DNA of 64,000 nucleotides from assembly GCA_018340375.1 (NCBI GenBank), contig JAFFJZ010000001.1, forward strand, positions 11,798,001-11,862,000, written 5' to 3'. Of this stretch, positions 39,001 through 51,000 are shown piece after piece. Position 1 is the stretch's first letter. Each line of letters begins with the position of its first letter. Source of the DNA: Gonatopus flavifemur (Eukaryota; Arthropoda; Insecta; Hymenoptera; Dryinidae). Made by a program: the position numbers and the translations under genes. Below the pieces are notes generated by a model. It searched no databases. It was not told the origin of the DNA and was given only the letters and a program-made list of their open reading frames with translations.

Positions 39001-42000
39001 GATTGAGAGTAATACTTCCGTTGCATCGCAAGACTCGCGCATAAAATGTTTCTACTTTTTTTTGTCTCTATTGGCAGCATGAGATGAAATTCAAAGCCGG
39101 GTAATTGACCGCGTTATCTTCCATCCTTTCTCGAATATAATTTACACGTGAAGATATCGCCAATGAATTTATATTTTTAAATCACATTTTCATAATCTTC
39201 AACGAGTTTTCGAAAGAATTGATTTTACTCCTCCCGATTGGTACGTAGACCCGTTTAAAAATCATGCAATAAATATTCTATGCGAGTGAAGTAATCGCTC
39301 GTTTATAAAAAACCATTTCGAAATCAGGATCGTAAACGCGTATGTTTCGTTATAGATGAAGGTTCAATGTTTTTAACAATTTAATGTTTCGGAACAGAAA
39401 TTCATTGAATATCAATCAATGTGGTGGTCCCTCTTTTCAAATTGCAAACGCGCAGAGATTCGTTTATAGGATACTCGATATAATGATATTGGGAATATGC
39501 GGTGGACATAAATAAAATTATGAAGGTGTGATACGTGAGATACGATGACCCCTTCTAAATATTATTCACTTGTCAAGTGTTTCGTTGAAATTATAGAATC
39601 GATGAAAACATGGAAAAGCTTCGCATTCAATTGTGATTTTCATAACTTTCAAAATCGCATCAATATATTGAGAGAAAAAATTCATTAGCCCAAAGAAATA
39701 TACTTCTTCGGATTTTCAGTTTTTTGAGTTGAATCACTGATATTCATGGCAATGATGAATTCATCTTTTCTATGAGTTATATCATAGAATTTAACAAACG
39801 ATTTCATTAGAGTCTTTTTCTTCAAACCAAAGAAATATTTCTTCGAAGAGATATCTAAGACCTTGTTTCAATCATTCCATTCATTGAGAATGAAATTTCC
39901 AATTTCATTAAAACTTCAATTCTTGATTTATGAATAATTCTTTTATTTCTATTACTTAGCTTTTTAGATATAAGTATAAGATTATCATCTTAATTATTCA
40001 AAAATTTTGTATCATATAATCTTTGCTATGATATTTTACTTCTTGAAAGGAAACAAATGGTTCTTCATCAGTGATAACTAATGATTTCTTTGGATTAAGA
40101 AAAATGATATATGTATTCAAAGAGTTTTCATCATCCACAGAAAGATATGGGAATCAGTATATTGAGAAAAATAGTCATTGCATCAAAGAACTAAATCTTT
40201 TCGGGCTCAACTTTTATTGAACGAATATACAATGTTCATTCAAAGATGATCATTTGATAGGAATAATGGATTACGTCGTTGAATGGAAAATTTTATTTCA
40301 TCAAATCGAAGGAATATTTTCTCAACACAATGTCTTTTCAAAAACAAATGTTGAACTGAATCAATACAATCCATGGATTGATTGAACTGCATAATTCATT
40401 GAAATGAAGAAATCGATTTTTGGAATCATTCAAAATTTTATTCACTTTCACAAACTGTGATTAGTTTTCGCAAGGTGTCGCCACTTTCTCACAAGCTCTG
40501 GCCTGATTGTACGGTTTGTATATAAAGAATTAATGTTGCTGTCCTCCCAGGAAGTAATACTTGATCCAAATGAATAGTTCTTTCAGATTATGACGGTGAA
40601 TTACAGATCCTTACCCGAAGTGACAACATTGTTCAACCGGCAAGATGGCATGACTCTTCAACCATTCATTAAAGTCTAAGATGATTCAAAGTGCGCAGAA
40701 TTTCCGTTTATCAAAAAGTTCAAACGCACTAAAATGGACTATGAAATATTGACAAATGATACAATTTTTTTTATAAAACAAATCTCAAGAATTGCGGATT
40801 TGAATACATTACTTGATTGTCACTGTTGAATGAATCCATTTCTTTGAATGGAAAAAATATTCATTTGACTCAAAGTAATCTTTTATTGTTTTCAAAAAAA
40901 TGTTCATTCCGCGAATGAAATATTTTTTCAATCCAAAATAATATAATTCCAGTACCAATGCCCATGACATTAACACAAAGAATCCAATTTTTCTGACCCA
41001 AGTTTCACGACATGCTTGTAAATGATTTATTTTGATGATTTAATGAAGTAATTTTATAGATACCATTGAATGAAAGTATTTCTTAGAATGAAAGAAATAT
41101 TCTTTGTTGTAATGAATTTTTTTTCTCTGTGTACCGCTGCAATGTTGATGTTGTGTATAATAGAATATATGAAAGAAATTTTCAAACATTGGGTTTACAA
41201 ATCTAAGGCTTTTACATCATCAAACGTAAACGTTTGTTGCATTGTTATTTCAGATTACCGGGGATAGGAATAGTGTACAAATTTGAACTCAAGAGTCCAT
41301 TGTATTGCTATAAATATTTAACAAACAAGTGATAAACATGGGAATGTACAACGAGTCACGCTACAGAAATGAAATGATTGAGGTTGATTTGTTAATGATC
41401 TATTAATATAAATGAGTTGTAATTGGCCGTCAAAAAGCATCAAGCGCTTCAATTAATGTTGTTCCAATGCGCTTATAACTTTCATGTTAATTGGTTGTAC
41501 CATGGTGGCACACGATCGAATTATAAATGATACAAATTCTCGCGTTCTATTTCAAAAAAACTTCACAGTGAAAAAATTCCTTCTGCAAATTTAGAAAAGG
41601 TGACTTTAATTTCTTATTGCCACTTATTTTCTGAATTTTCAAGAGAAATTCGCTTCATATTTTTATGAAACCCATATATGTTATTTGTCCATAAAAATTC
41701 AAATTCAGTTACAGAATTGTTCTGTAACATTTATTCGAGATGAAAGTGTTTCTAGAGCTCTAAAACTGGCATCTATTATTTGATTGCTTTTCAAATGATA
41801 TTCAAATGGTTTCTTCATTTCTGTACAACTCGTTGGATTGAATTTTTACAATATTGGAAAACCATAAGCTGGTGAGACAATATTCACTTACAGAAGACAG
41901 AGAGTTTTATTGTAGCTCTCATGGGCATATCTATGGGTACTGCGGGATGGTTTGCCTCGCAGGTGTAGTTCATTCCATCGTCTTCAGCAGTAGGAACAAT

Positions 42001-45000
42001 GTTGACCGATCCGCGAGTATCGTATTTGAGCAGCTGTTTCCCACTCTCACCTGGTTTCAACGAGTCTTTGTCTGAAACAATACAATCATTGATTTCTTAT
42101 TTTTCGTGAATTTTCTCAGATCCACTTCTTTTTTTAATGTCAACTCATTATCCGACTATTCGATCATTCGAGGAGGTCAAATTAATCAGGATTGAATATG
42201 AAAAATTGTGTACTTTGCATCAAATTTCTATTACAGATCATAAATTGTTTTCGTATCTCGATGCAACGGTTAATACAATAGAGAAGCTCGTTATTATCTT
42301 GAAAAAGTATCCGTTTGAAGGAACGAATTCATATTGCAGATAAAATTCTTTCCATTAAAGTTTCATTCCGAATTTTCATCAACATTATGCAAAAATTCAT
42401 ATTTTTTCTTTAAAATGCATCAAATTTTGTTCTTTGTACGAAGAACTTTGAAGAGCACAATAGCAACGTCCATTGAAATAAGTTTATTATAAACTTTGAA
42501 TGCGGCGAAGACTCGCGAACCTAATTTTATCCCTTCGAATATCAGGTATATATTTTGTTTGAATTAAAAACTAATTGTACAAAGAGTACACGCGACGCGC
42601 ATCGATTCGAAGAACAGGTTGATGAAACTCATCCCGATCCACGCAAGACGAAGTGTATGTATTAAAACAATTCTCACGACGTTCCTTAACGTTGGAGAAT
42701 TCAATAAAAAGCGACAAAGAGAGAAAATAAAAACAAAATTTCAGACTTCAGAAAAGGGCCTTCTATTAAATAGTTGTGAAAGTGTTTCAGTTTACCCGTC
42801 GCGACGTCGAAAGCTGAACGAAGGCTTGCGTTCTCTTGTTACCACGATCCGTTTTAAATCTCCACTAAAAGCCTTGGACAAGCTTTTACTCGGAATACAT
42901 GTTCACTTTATTCCCGAGTGTCCCTTTTTTCATCCCATCTAGTTTTGCGGCCATCCGTCAGAGATCTAGAGTTTTTTTTGTCCAGCGATTTTGGATACAA
43001 ACGTTGGCGTGGATGTCGATGTTGTTGATTCAACTATTAATTCGATAACTCGACCTCGACAAAAATCTGTCACTATTGATGCGATATGTAACTCACCGAG
43101 TGCTCGGATTTTATTTCATTTGATAATATCGATTTCAGGATTTGGAAGAGGCAAAAAAAGTTCATGCGTGTAAAGCAAATACCGTGTTATCGATGTATTC
43201 GACTTGGACACGAACAAACTAGAATTAAAATCAAAATTCATACAAGATTAACATCGAAATTGAATTGTTTTCTCATCCCTCGATGTTCAAATTTGTATTT
43301 GTACCAAATTTTTGTTCAAGATTTTCATAAATGAATTTATAGTCCGGTCTATTGGATGCACACTCACGACGTACGACGGATCCTAAAGTTCAAAGCACAG
43401 TTGAGGAAGTAGCAAAAGCTCTAGAGTTTATAACGATGGTACTCTAGCACAGATGCAAAAACGTGCTCCGGAGAGACGAGGAAGTGAGAGAAAACTGATA
43501 TCGATTTTTAAAACTTGGCAGGTTGCCAGAATTATGTCACCGCAAGTTAAATCGACGTACAACACAAACGAGGTTGCTTTTCAACAGATTCGTTTATCGT
43601 TTGTCTCGAGTGAAATTGAACATAACACAAATTAAAAGACCAGACATACAGGCGTGCGATTTTTCGTTGGAAGAAAAAAAAGATCCATGAAATTTGAAGA
43701 GCAAAAAACAGTAGAGAAAAGAGAAACAACTCAATCGAGAATTATACGTTGCGAGCGTTAGGGTGTATTACGTTGACACGGGAGAAAACGAATCTATCAG
43801 GGGGTGCGAGAGCATTAGACCGGCGGAATTAGGACGAATTTGATCGAATCAATCGTCGTTGTAGAGAGAGAGCTATACTGTGTGAGTCGGGTGGGTGTAG
43901 TTGTGTGTACGTGTACACTTTCGTACAATGAGTTTCCTCCATTCGGAGGGACAGGATAATTGGATCTGAATCGAATGGAACGTTTTTCAGGGTCCTAAGA
44001 TTAAACTGCTCGATGTCCCGCCGAGGGAGGACCAAGTGATTCAGTTATTCTTTTTCAAATATCTAAAAGAAGATTCTTTCGGAGATCTCTCTGCATTTTC
44101 TATTTCAACTTTGTATCAAAGGCTGAGAATTTCTCGAAGCGTCGTCAGTTCATTCACATATATTCCAGAATAAGGTTCTCGGCCTTTTATGGCCTTTTGA
44201 CTCTCGATCACTCATGGAGAATATCTTGTTTCGAAATTGAATCCAATCTAAACTGAATTCCGACAAGATTGAATCGTCTCTTCTCGCGTAGCACTGAGAT
44301 TTAGAAATAATATTGAATAGAATTCATCATTAAAATTATGAGGTTTATCAAAACTTTGATATCGATTCAAATAATGTCACATATCTTTGATTTAGTCATA
44401 AAAATTCCTCATCTTATTCAAGCCTTATTCTGCCTGAATCTAAGTTTTTGTTTTATTCTAATTCATTCTTTCTTTTCTTATATCTTCGTATTCTTTCATT
44501 TTTATTCTTATATTAATTTTATTCATTTAATTTTCCGTAATTGCAAGAAAAATGTTCTCCATGAGAATCAAAATTTCACATTTTTTCTGAAGAGTGAAGT
44601 GTTAAGGTCTTAGTTTTCATATTTTCACGCGTAATTAAATAGGGTAAACCGCGAAGTAATGGTTACTTAGCCGTAGCACTTGTTTTTCTTATGTTTGGGC
44701 ACGGTGAAGGTTACTGGGCCGACAGGACTGAGTGATCTAGCATAGTAATCTTCATTGTGAAAGAAAATTGACTGTACAAAAATCGATACAAAAAGTGACA
44801 AAACTCTGTCAATTTATAGGCACGAAGCTTCTTCGTTTCTGAAAACATTTTCAAATGTTGCAAAACATTGTTTCTACAACTCTCAATCAATTGAGACGAA
44901 ACCCGCATGGACCCACTATGAGATCGTAACTGAAACGTGCTTCAAGTTCCGTTAACCAGGAACATAGATATAAATGGTGACAGAACCACAATTTTCGATG

Positions 45001-48000
45001 AAATATTTCCTTCCTCTCTCCCGTTCTTCCGTGAGCATGAAGTTCAAACTTATATGGGATCACTACTGACACTTTATATAACTGTGGTAAGAATTTCACA
45101 AGGATCGGATTATAGGAACAGAAGATATCCGCATAATATAGCGGTATTCACGAAATTTTTACATTTTCTCTGGGAGTTTATTGCTCACTGCTTTTTTCTC
45201 TCAATTTTAATTTACCCGAAATTGATATCGTACAATTCGTGAAGTGAATATGCTGAAAGTTCCATGGAATTGGGTTCATACGGACCTAGAGAAGGCGTGC
45301 TTTCAAAATATTGTCACATAATGCGAATCGCAGAAAAAAATGACCACAATTTCCAATCGATTGAGATGAAACTAATATGGGACCACTATCGGACCATAAC
45401 TAGAGTGTGGTATAAGTTTTATTGCATTCAGATAATAGGGAGCGGAGATATGAGCGGTCGCAAAAATGACAAATTTTTGCCACATTTGCTCTCCTCCGTC
45501 ACACTGAGAAAACGTTTGTTTCGGCGAAACAAAATTTTTGTTGAAATGAACACAAAGAAACTTTTTGGTTGGCTGAAATAAAATTTATTTAGGATAAACA
45601 AAATTTATTTGTCTGGATGAAAGCCTTAATTATTGTGAACCAAATGTTGTTGACCCCAAATAAATCTTATTCCAGACAACCAAAAAGTTTCTTTGCGTTC
45701 ATTTCAACCAAAATTTTGTTTGGCTGGAACAAACTGTGTTTTCAGTGCAAGTTCTTGTGCACGCATTGAGCTGAAACAAATATGGGACCATTATCAACCT
45801 TGCCTACAACTGTGATGAAAATTTCATGACGATTTGATAATTCAAACGGAAAATATGCGCGTTCGTGTAAATGTTGAAATACAGACGACAGACAGACGGG
45901 CGGACATCGAACGCGAAACCAAAATTGTTGCTCTCCAAGTTTTGGGGAGTCGTTTGGTGTAAGAAATTTGGGTTTGGGAGGAAAAAAGATTTTCCGGTCT
46001 CCAAAACGACCACTAAGCCTCCTCTTTTCGAGGACGCAAAATTAATGTTTTGCAGGTGGCACTAGTGATTTGTTACGGTCTTTTCATAGGCAACTTGAAA
46101 GCTCGCTCTGATTATCGTAGATTGAGAAACCTTGTCAATGCTCAATTCGATTATTCTTGCAAGCAATATATTTCTAATCGTCTCGTGGCGATCGAGTTGC
46201 TCTCATCCAATGATTTGAATGATTTCCTCATTTTTATCTTGCATAACTTACATAACTCCTGATATTTTTTGCAAATTTGTTCGCTTCTATATCTTTTTAG
46301 TATGTACTCCTCATTTCTTGGGCTCACAAAATTATTCATCATTCAATTCCGTTTCCCTTCCCAGATGGAAAAAAAATCTTTGTTCAAACTTATTTTTACA
46401 CTCACTTAACCTTTTTGGTTCTGTGATAATTCCCCGATTTCTCATAAGATTCATGAAAAAGTCGTTGTATATTTTTCCCAGAAATCTCTGTTCCAGAATA
46501 CTTTGCTAGATCCAACTTAGTTCGGTTTCACCAAAGAAGGTTCTATTTGAAGAGCTCTGATGGAAATCACTGATGACGTTCGTGCAGCTATCGATCGTCG
46601 CAGACTTTTCTAAAGCCTTTGATACTGTCGATCACTTCCCGCTTATCTTCAAGTTTGTCCATCATCGTGTCTCTCATGCCGCTCTTGAATAGTTCTGGTC
46701 GTATTTCACTGGCGGGTCTCAAGCAGCTAAAACACCTGATGAAATCTCTGAATGGAAGCCAGTTACCTCTGGCGTTTCCCAAGGTTCTATCCTTGGCTGT
46801 TTTCTTCATACCATTGTCGATGCTAATTCCTGTACCGCACTTGATGAGATTTCCAAGTTGACGGATAATTTTCGAGTTTTTCTACAGTGCTGAGTTAGGT
46901 TTATTCAATGATTGTATCAATAATATTAAGCTTCCTCCGAATTTATTCAAGACGCTAGTAGCTGTGATCCTCGTTACATTGAGTTCGCTTAAGTTAGAAT
47001 CCTAGTTCACGTGTATAGAGCTCTCTATCAGCTCAAATTCAACGGTAGGTATTTTACTCCTCACATAAAAGCGAAACTTGTTCGGTTTTTCATGCTGCCA
47101 TAGTTTAATGATTGATCCTTTGCTTACATCGATATATCCGAGACTAAGGAGTTCAGATTTCGCCGATGTTTTAATGCTTGTATTCGCTTCAAGTATAAAG
47201 CTAAGGTAGATAATCACATCTCAGCACATTATAATAAGTTACGTTGGCTTGAGTTAGCGTACAGATAGATAATTTCATATTTATAATAAATTTTTCGGCT
47301 ATAAGCCTTTTCGTTCTTGAACTACCAGGACCGATCCTTCTTCAGAGGTTCTCCATCGCGCGTCTACTTTTCCTCTACTCTTATGTAGTTTCCAGTAGCG
47401 AAGTTTGGAATTCCTTGCTCTGTTTGCTGGTTTCTTGATTATAGCCTCCATTATTGCTATTGTTTTGAATGCTTTGTAACTGTAGCGTAGTTCCAGCTCA
47501 CTTGATACATCTGTATCAATCATACAATATCCTACCATTCTTCACTTTTGCTTTGTTATTTATCATTACTATTCTTTATTAGGCACTCATTGGTATACGT
47601 ACTATACCAAGCACGGAGTGCCCATTGCACTCGCTATCGTACCCTCTAACTATACACGAAAAGACCGGATCTATTAATATTTAGAAAGAATTCATCAACG
47701 TCTGGAAAAATGACTGACAATTTAGGGAAAAAGAAGATCACTGAAAAATATCCGTAGCCAGTCTACCAAAAATTCGTAGTCAAAATATGAACAGTTGATA
47801 GATTCATGGGTATTTTTCAAAGTGAAACTATCAATTGTGAATACATTGACTACGAATTTTCAGTAGATTCACTACGAATATTTTTCAGCGATCCTCGTTT
47901 TCCCTAAATTGACAGTCATTTTTCTAGATATTAATAGACCCGGTCTTTCCGTGTATCTTCTAAAATATTTGAGTAATCCGTGTGTCTGTCTATCACTGGA

Positions 48001-51000
48001 CGTGAATTTAGTCATTTTGGGGCGCACACTGTAAAAAGTCCGACTGAAAGTGGCTGCATCTTACTTGAAAACTTGACTGAAATTCAGTCTTTTCCATTGT
48101 GTCGGCATTTGTTTTCGATGCTTACTTTCAGTTGAAATAGGGCTAGTTTTGGCTGCGTCTTGAAATAAGCCGATATTAAGGTTGGAAGTAAGTTTTACTT
48201 TTTACTGTGCATGGACAGATGATCATGAGATATGGGTTCCAGGGGTTTTCGAGGGTGATCCGAATTTGACGTTGAAAAACGAATTCAAGATGGCGAATCC
48301 AATATAGCGGACGTGAATTCAGTCATCTTTACATTCCTGGACAAATTTAAATGAAACATGGGTTCTATAGGTTTTCAGGGAGTTCTGAGTCAAAATCTGG
48401 AAACAAATGTTGAAAAAAAAAGAATTTCGATTTTTCCGTGTAAGCTTTTTCGCATCCGAGCACCCTTCAGGAGCTGGTTGACATTATGACAACTGCACAC
48501 TAGTGTGAATTCAAAAATGTAGAAAATAGTTATTGAAACCAATGAAGCGTGAAAATGTTCCAATTCGTTCCTGAATTAGACTCTCAATTATACTTAAACG
48601 ATTCTTCGTTACGTTTGAATGCCTCTTGGCTTACGCTTTTGTTGCCCTCCTAGGCTTCATTTTCACCAAGACAGTTGTCCAAAAACATGTTACTGAATCA
48701 TTCGGAGATGTTATAAAAAATAGTAGGCAATCAGTTTCAGGCTTTTTGAATATGACATTAGAAAATTTTGTCAGTTGAGTGAAAAAAGTGCCTCTTCATA
48801 TATCCCCGGATGTCTAAATTGTTCAAGATGCGAGTGAAGCGAGCATATGTGCGTTACGATTGATTCATAATGAGCGAAGCGAGGGCGGATCCCCCTGGTT
48901 TTATATTGTTCTTGCTGAAGCTACACGTTTTTTTTGTATTTAATGTGGTTTTTATTGCATTGCACGTTTGAAATTTGTTGCAATCTTTGTTTTTAGTTCA
49001 CTCAAGTCAAGCAACAAGCTGTAGGTATTCATAACCATTCTTCTAGATTTGATCCTAAAAATCTAGACGCTAAAGCATAATCAAAAGATAAATCCATCCT
49101 GAGGGGAAAAAGTTTCAGAATTATACATAATTTATATATCATTATATGCAAATGATATATATATAATTTTTTCACACGTGGTCAACACTCAACTAGAAAA
49201 ACTCAACTGAAATTTCATTTTTGATAGAGATTTCTTGGATTTTGATCATAAATCTCATAATTCATAAAAATCATCTTGAAATTTAAGAATGTTCGTAAAT
49301 TTAACCACTTCTGAAATTTCATATGAGATTCTCTATTAACCCATTAACGCCCAAGCGCTTCGATTTTGTGTCAACTTTTCGACGCGATTATTTGTAATGT
49401 TATCGTCATTGAAAAAATTCAATTTTCACATATTTTGGCGTGAAATTTCATGCTCTTTCAGGATCCGTGGTCAAAATTATGATTAGACTTCTAAGAAAAA
49501 AGATATGGCCGATTTAAACTGAAAAAACGTGGAGATTGAAAAAAAAAAATTTTCTTGATTTGTTTTCATAATGTTATCGCCAATAATTTGTGCTCTAATT
49601 ATGGACAAAGGTGGACAAAATGCTTCAGGTTTGAGAGGAGATTTTTGTTATCGAAATGAAATCGCTTTTTTTTACAAAATGGTGGCAATAACGTAAAAAT
49701 TTCATAAAAAACATTACTTATTTTTGTGCTCGAAAACTATGAACTTAATCAAAAAATTCAGAAGAACGAAAATGTCTTATAATTAGTCAAGGAATACTCG
49801 AAAATTTCTTCAAATATTTTTGACACGTTTTTGAAAAATCAGATTTTCCGGATTTTCAAAAAAATCTAAATTGTCTCGAAAAATTCTAAAAAAATTTGTG
49901 AGCGTTCCTTGACTGATTCTAAGACACTTTCGTTCTCATAAACTTTTCGATAGAATCTAGTTTTCGAGAAAAAAAATAAGTAATGTTTTTCATGAAATTT
50001 TTACGTTATTGCCGCCATTTTGTAAAAAAAAGCGATTTCACTTCGATAACAAAAATCTCCTCTCAAACCTCAAGCATTTTGTCCACCTTTGTCCATAATT
50101 AGAGCACAGATTATTGGCGATAACATTATAAAAAAAAATCAAGAAAATTTTTTTTTCAATTTTCACGTTTTTTGAGTTTAAATCGGCCATATCTTTTTTC
50201 TTAGAAGTCTAATCATAATTTTGACCACGGATCCTGAAAGAGCATAAAATTTCACGCCAAAATATGTGAAAACTGAATTTTTTCAATGACGATAACATTA
50301 CAAATAATCGCGTCGAAAAGTTGACACAAAATCGAGGCGCTTGGGCGTTAATGGGATAAATTTAAGAATTTTTCTAACAGTGAATCAATCTATTCCTTCT
50401 TATTTGCATCTCTGACGTTGAATTTGAAGTTGAATATTTTGAATGTAGTATACTCGATAATATCTGGTTGAACGTTTAAATATGAAGAAGATATTCGAAT
50501 ATATGATCGGAAGCTATATGTATATGCGTATACATCAGGGGTTCGATAACTTTTCATTTCTCTGCATTTATACGTACAGTTTTGGGGTGAAAGGATGTTT
50601 TTATCAATATTTATGTACCTTTCAATGTAGACTCATATTTATGTAATGAATAGTAATTGGAAAATTACTATCAGAAGGAATATCGCTGGGTGAGAATCCC
50701 GTTAGCGAGCCACGTGCATTGGTTTCTTAAACGCAAATTAAATTACACTCTCATCCCATTCTAACCCTGACTCGGTTTGGAAAAATTTCTCCTTTGTAAA
50801 CGGCAATTAGAGATGTTCGAACAGTTCAGCGAATAAACATTGAAACGGGTGCATTAAAGTGAACATTATTTCTACTGTACCAAAAAACACGATACCGTAT
50901 AAAATATAATGATACTTTCACGAATCGAATGAATGGGAAATTTTCCAACTTTTATTCACCGTAGGGAACAAAAATCAGGCGTGAAAACAGTCGATAATTG

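Noticed and set aside
42619..42942. 107-codon plus-strand ORF as a nested gene.
   Set aside because: Basic, low-complexity translation with no recognisable domain, promoter or exon borders; it is within chance length for this region.
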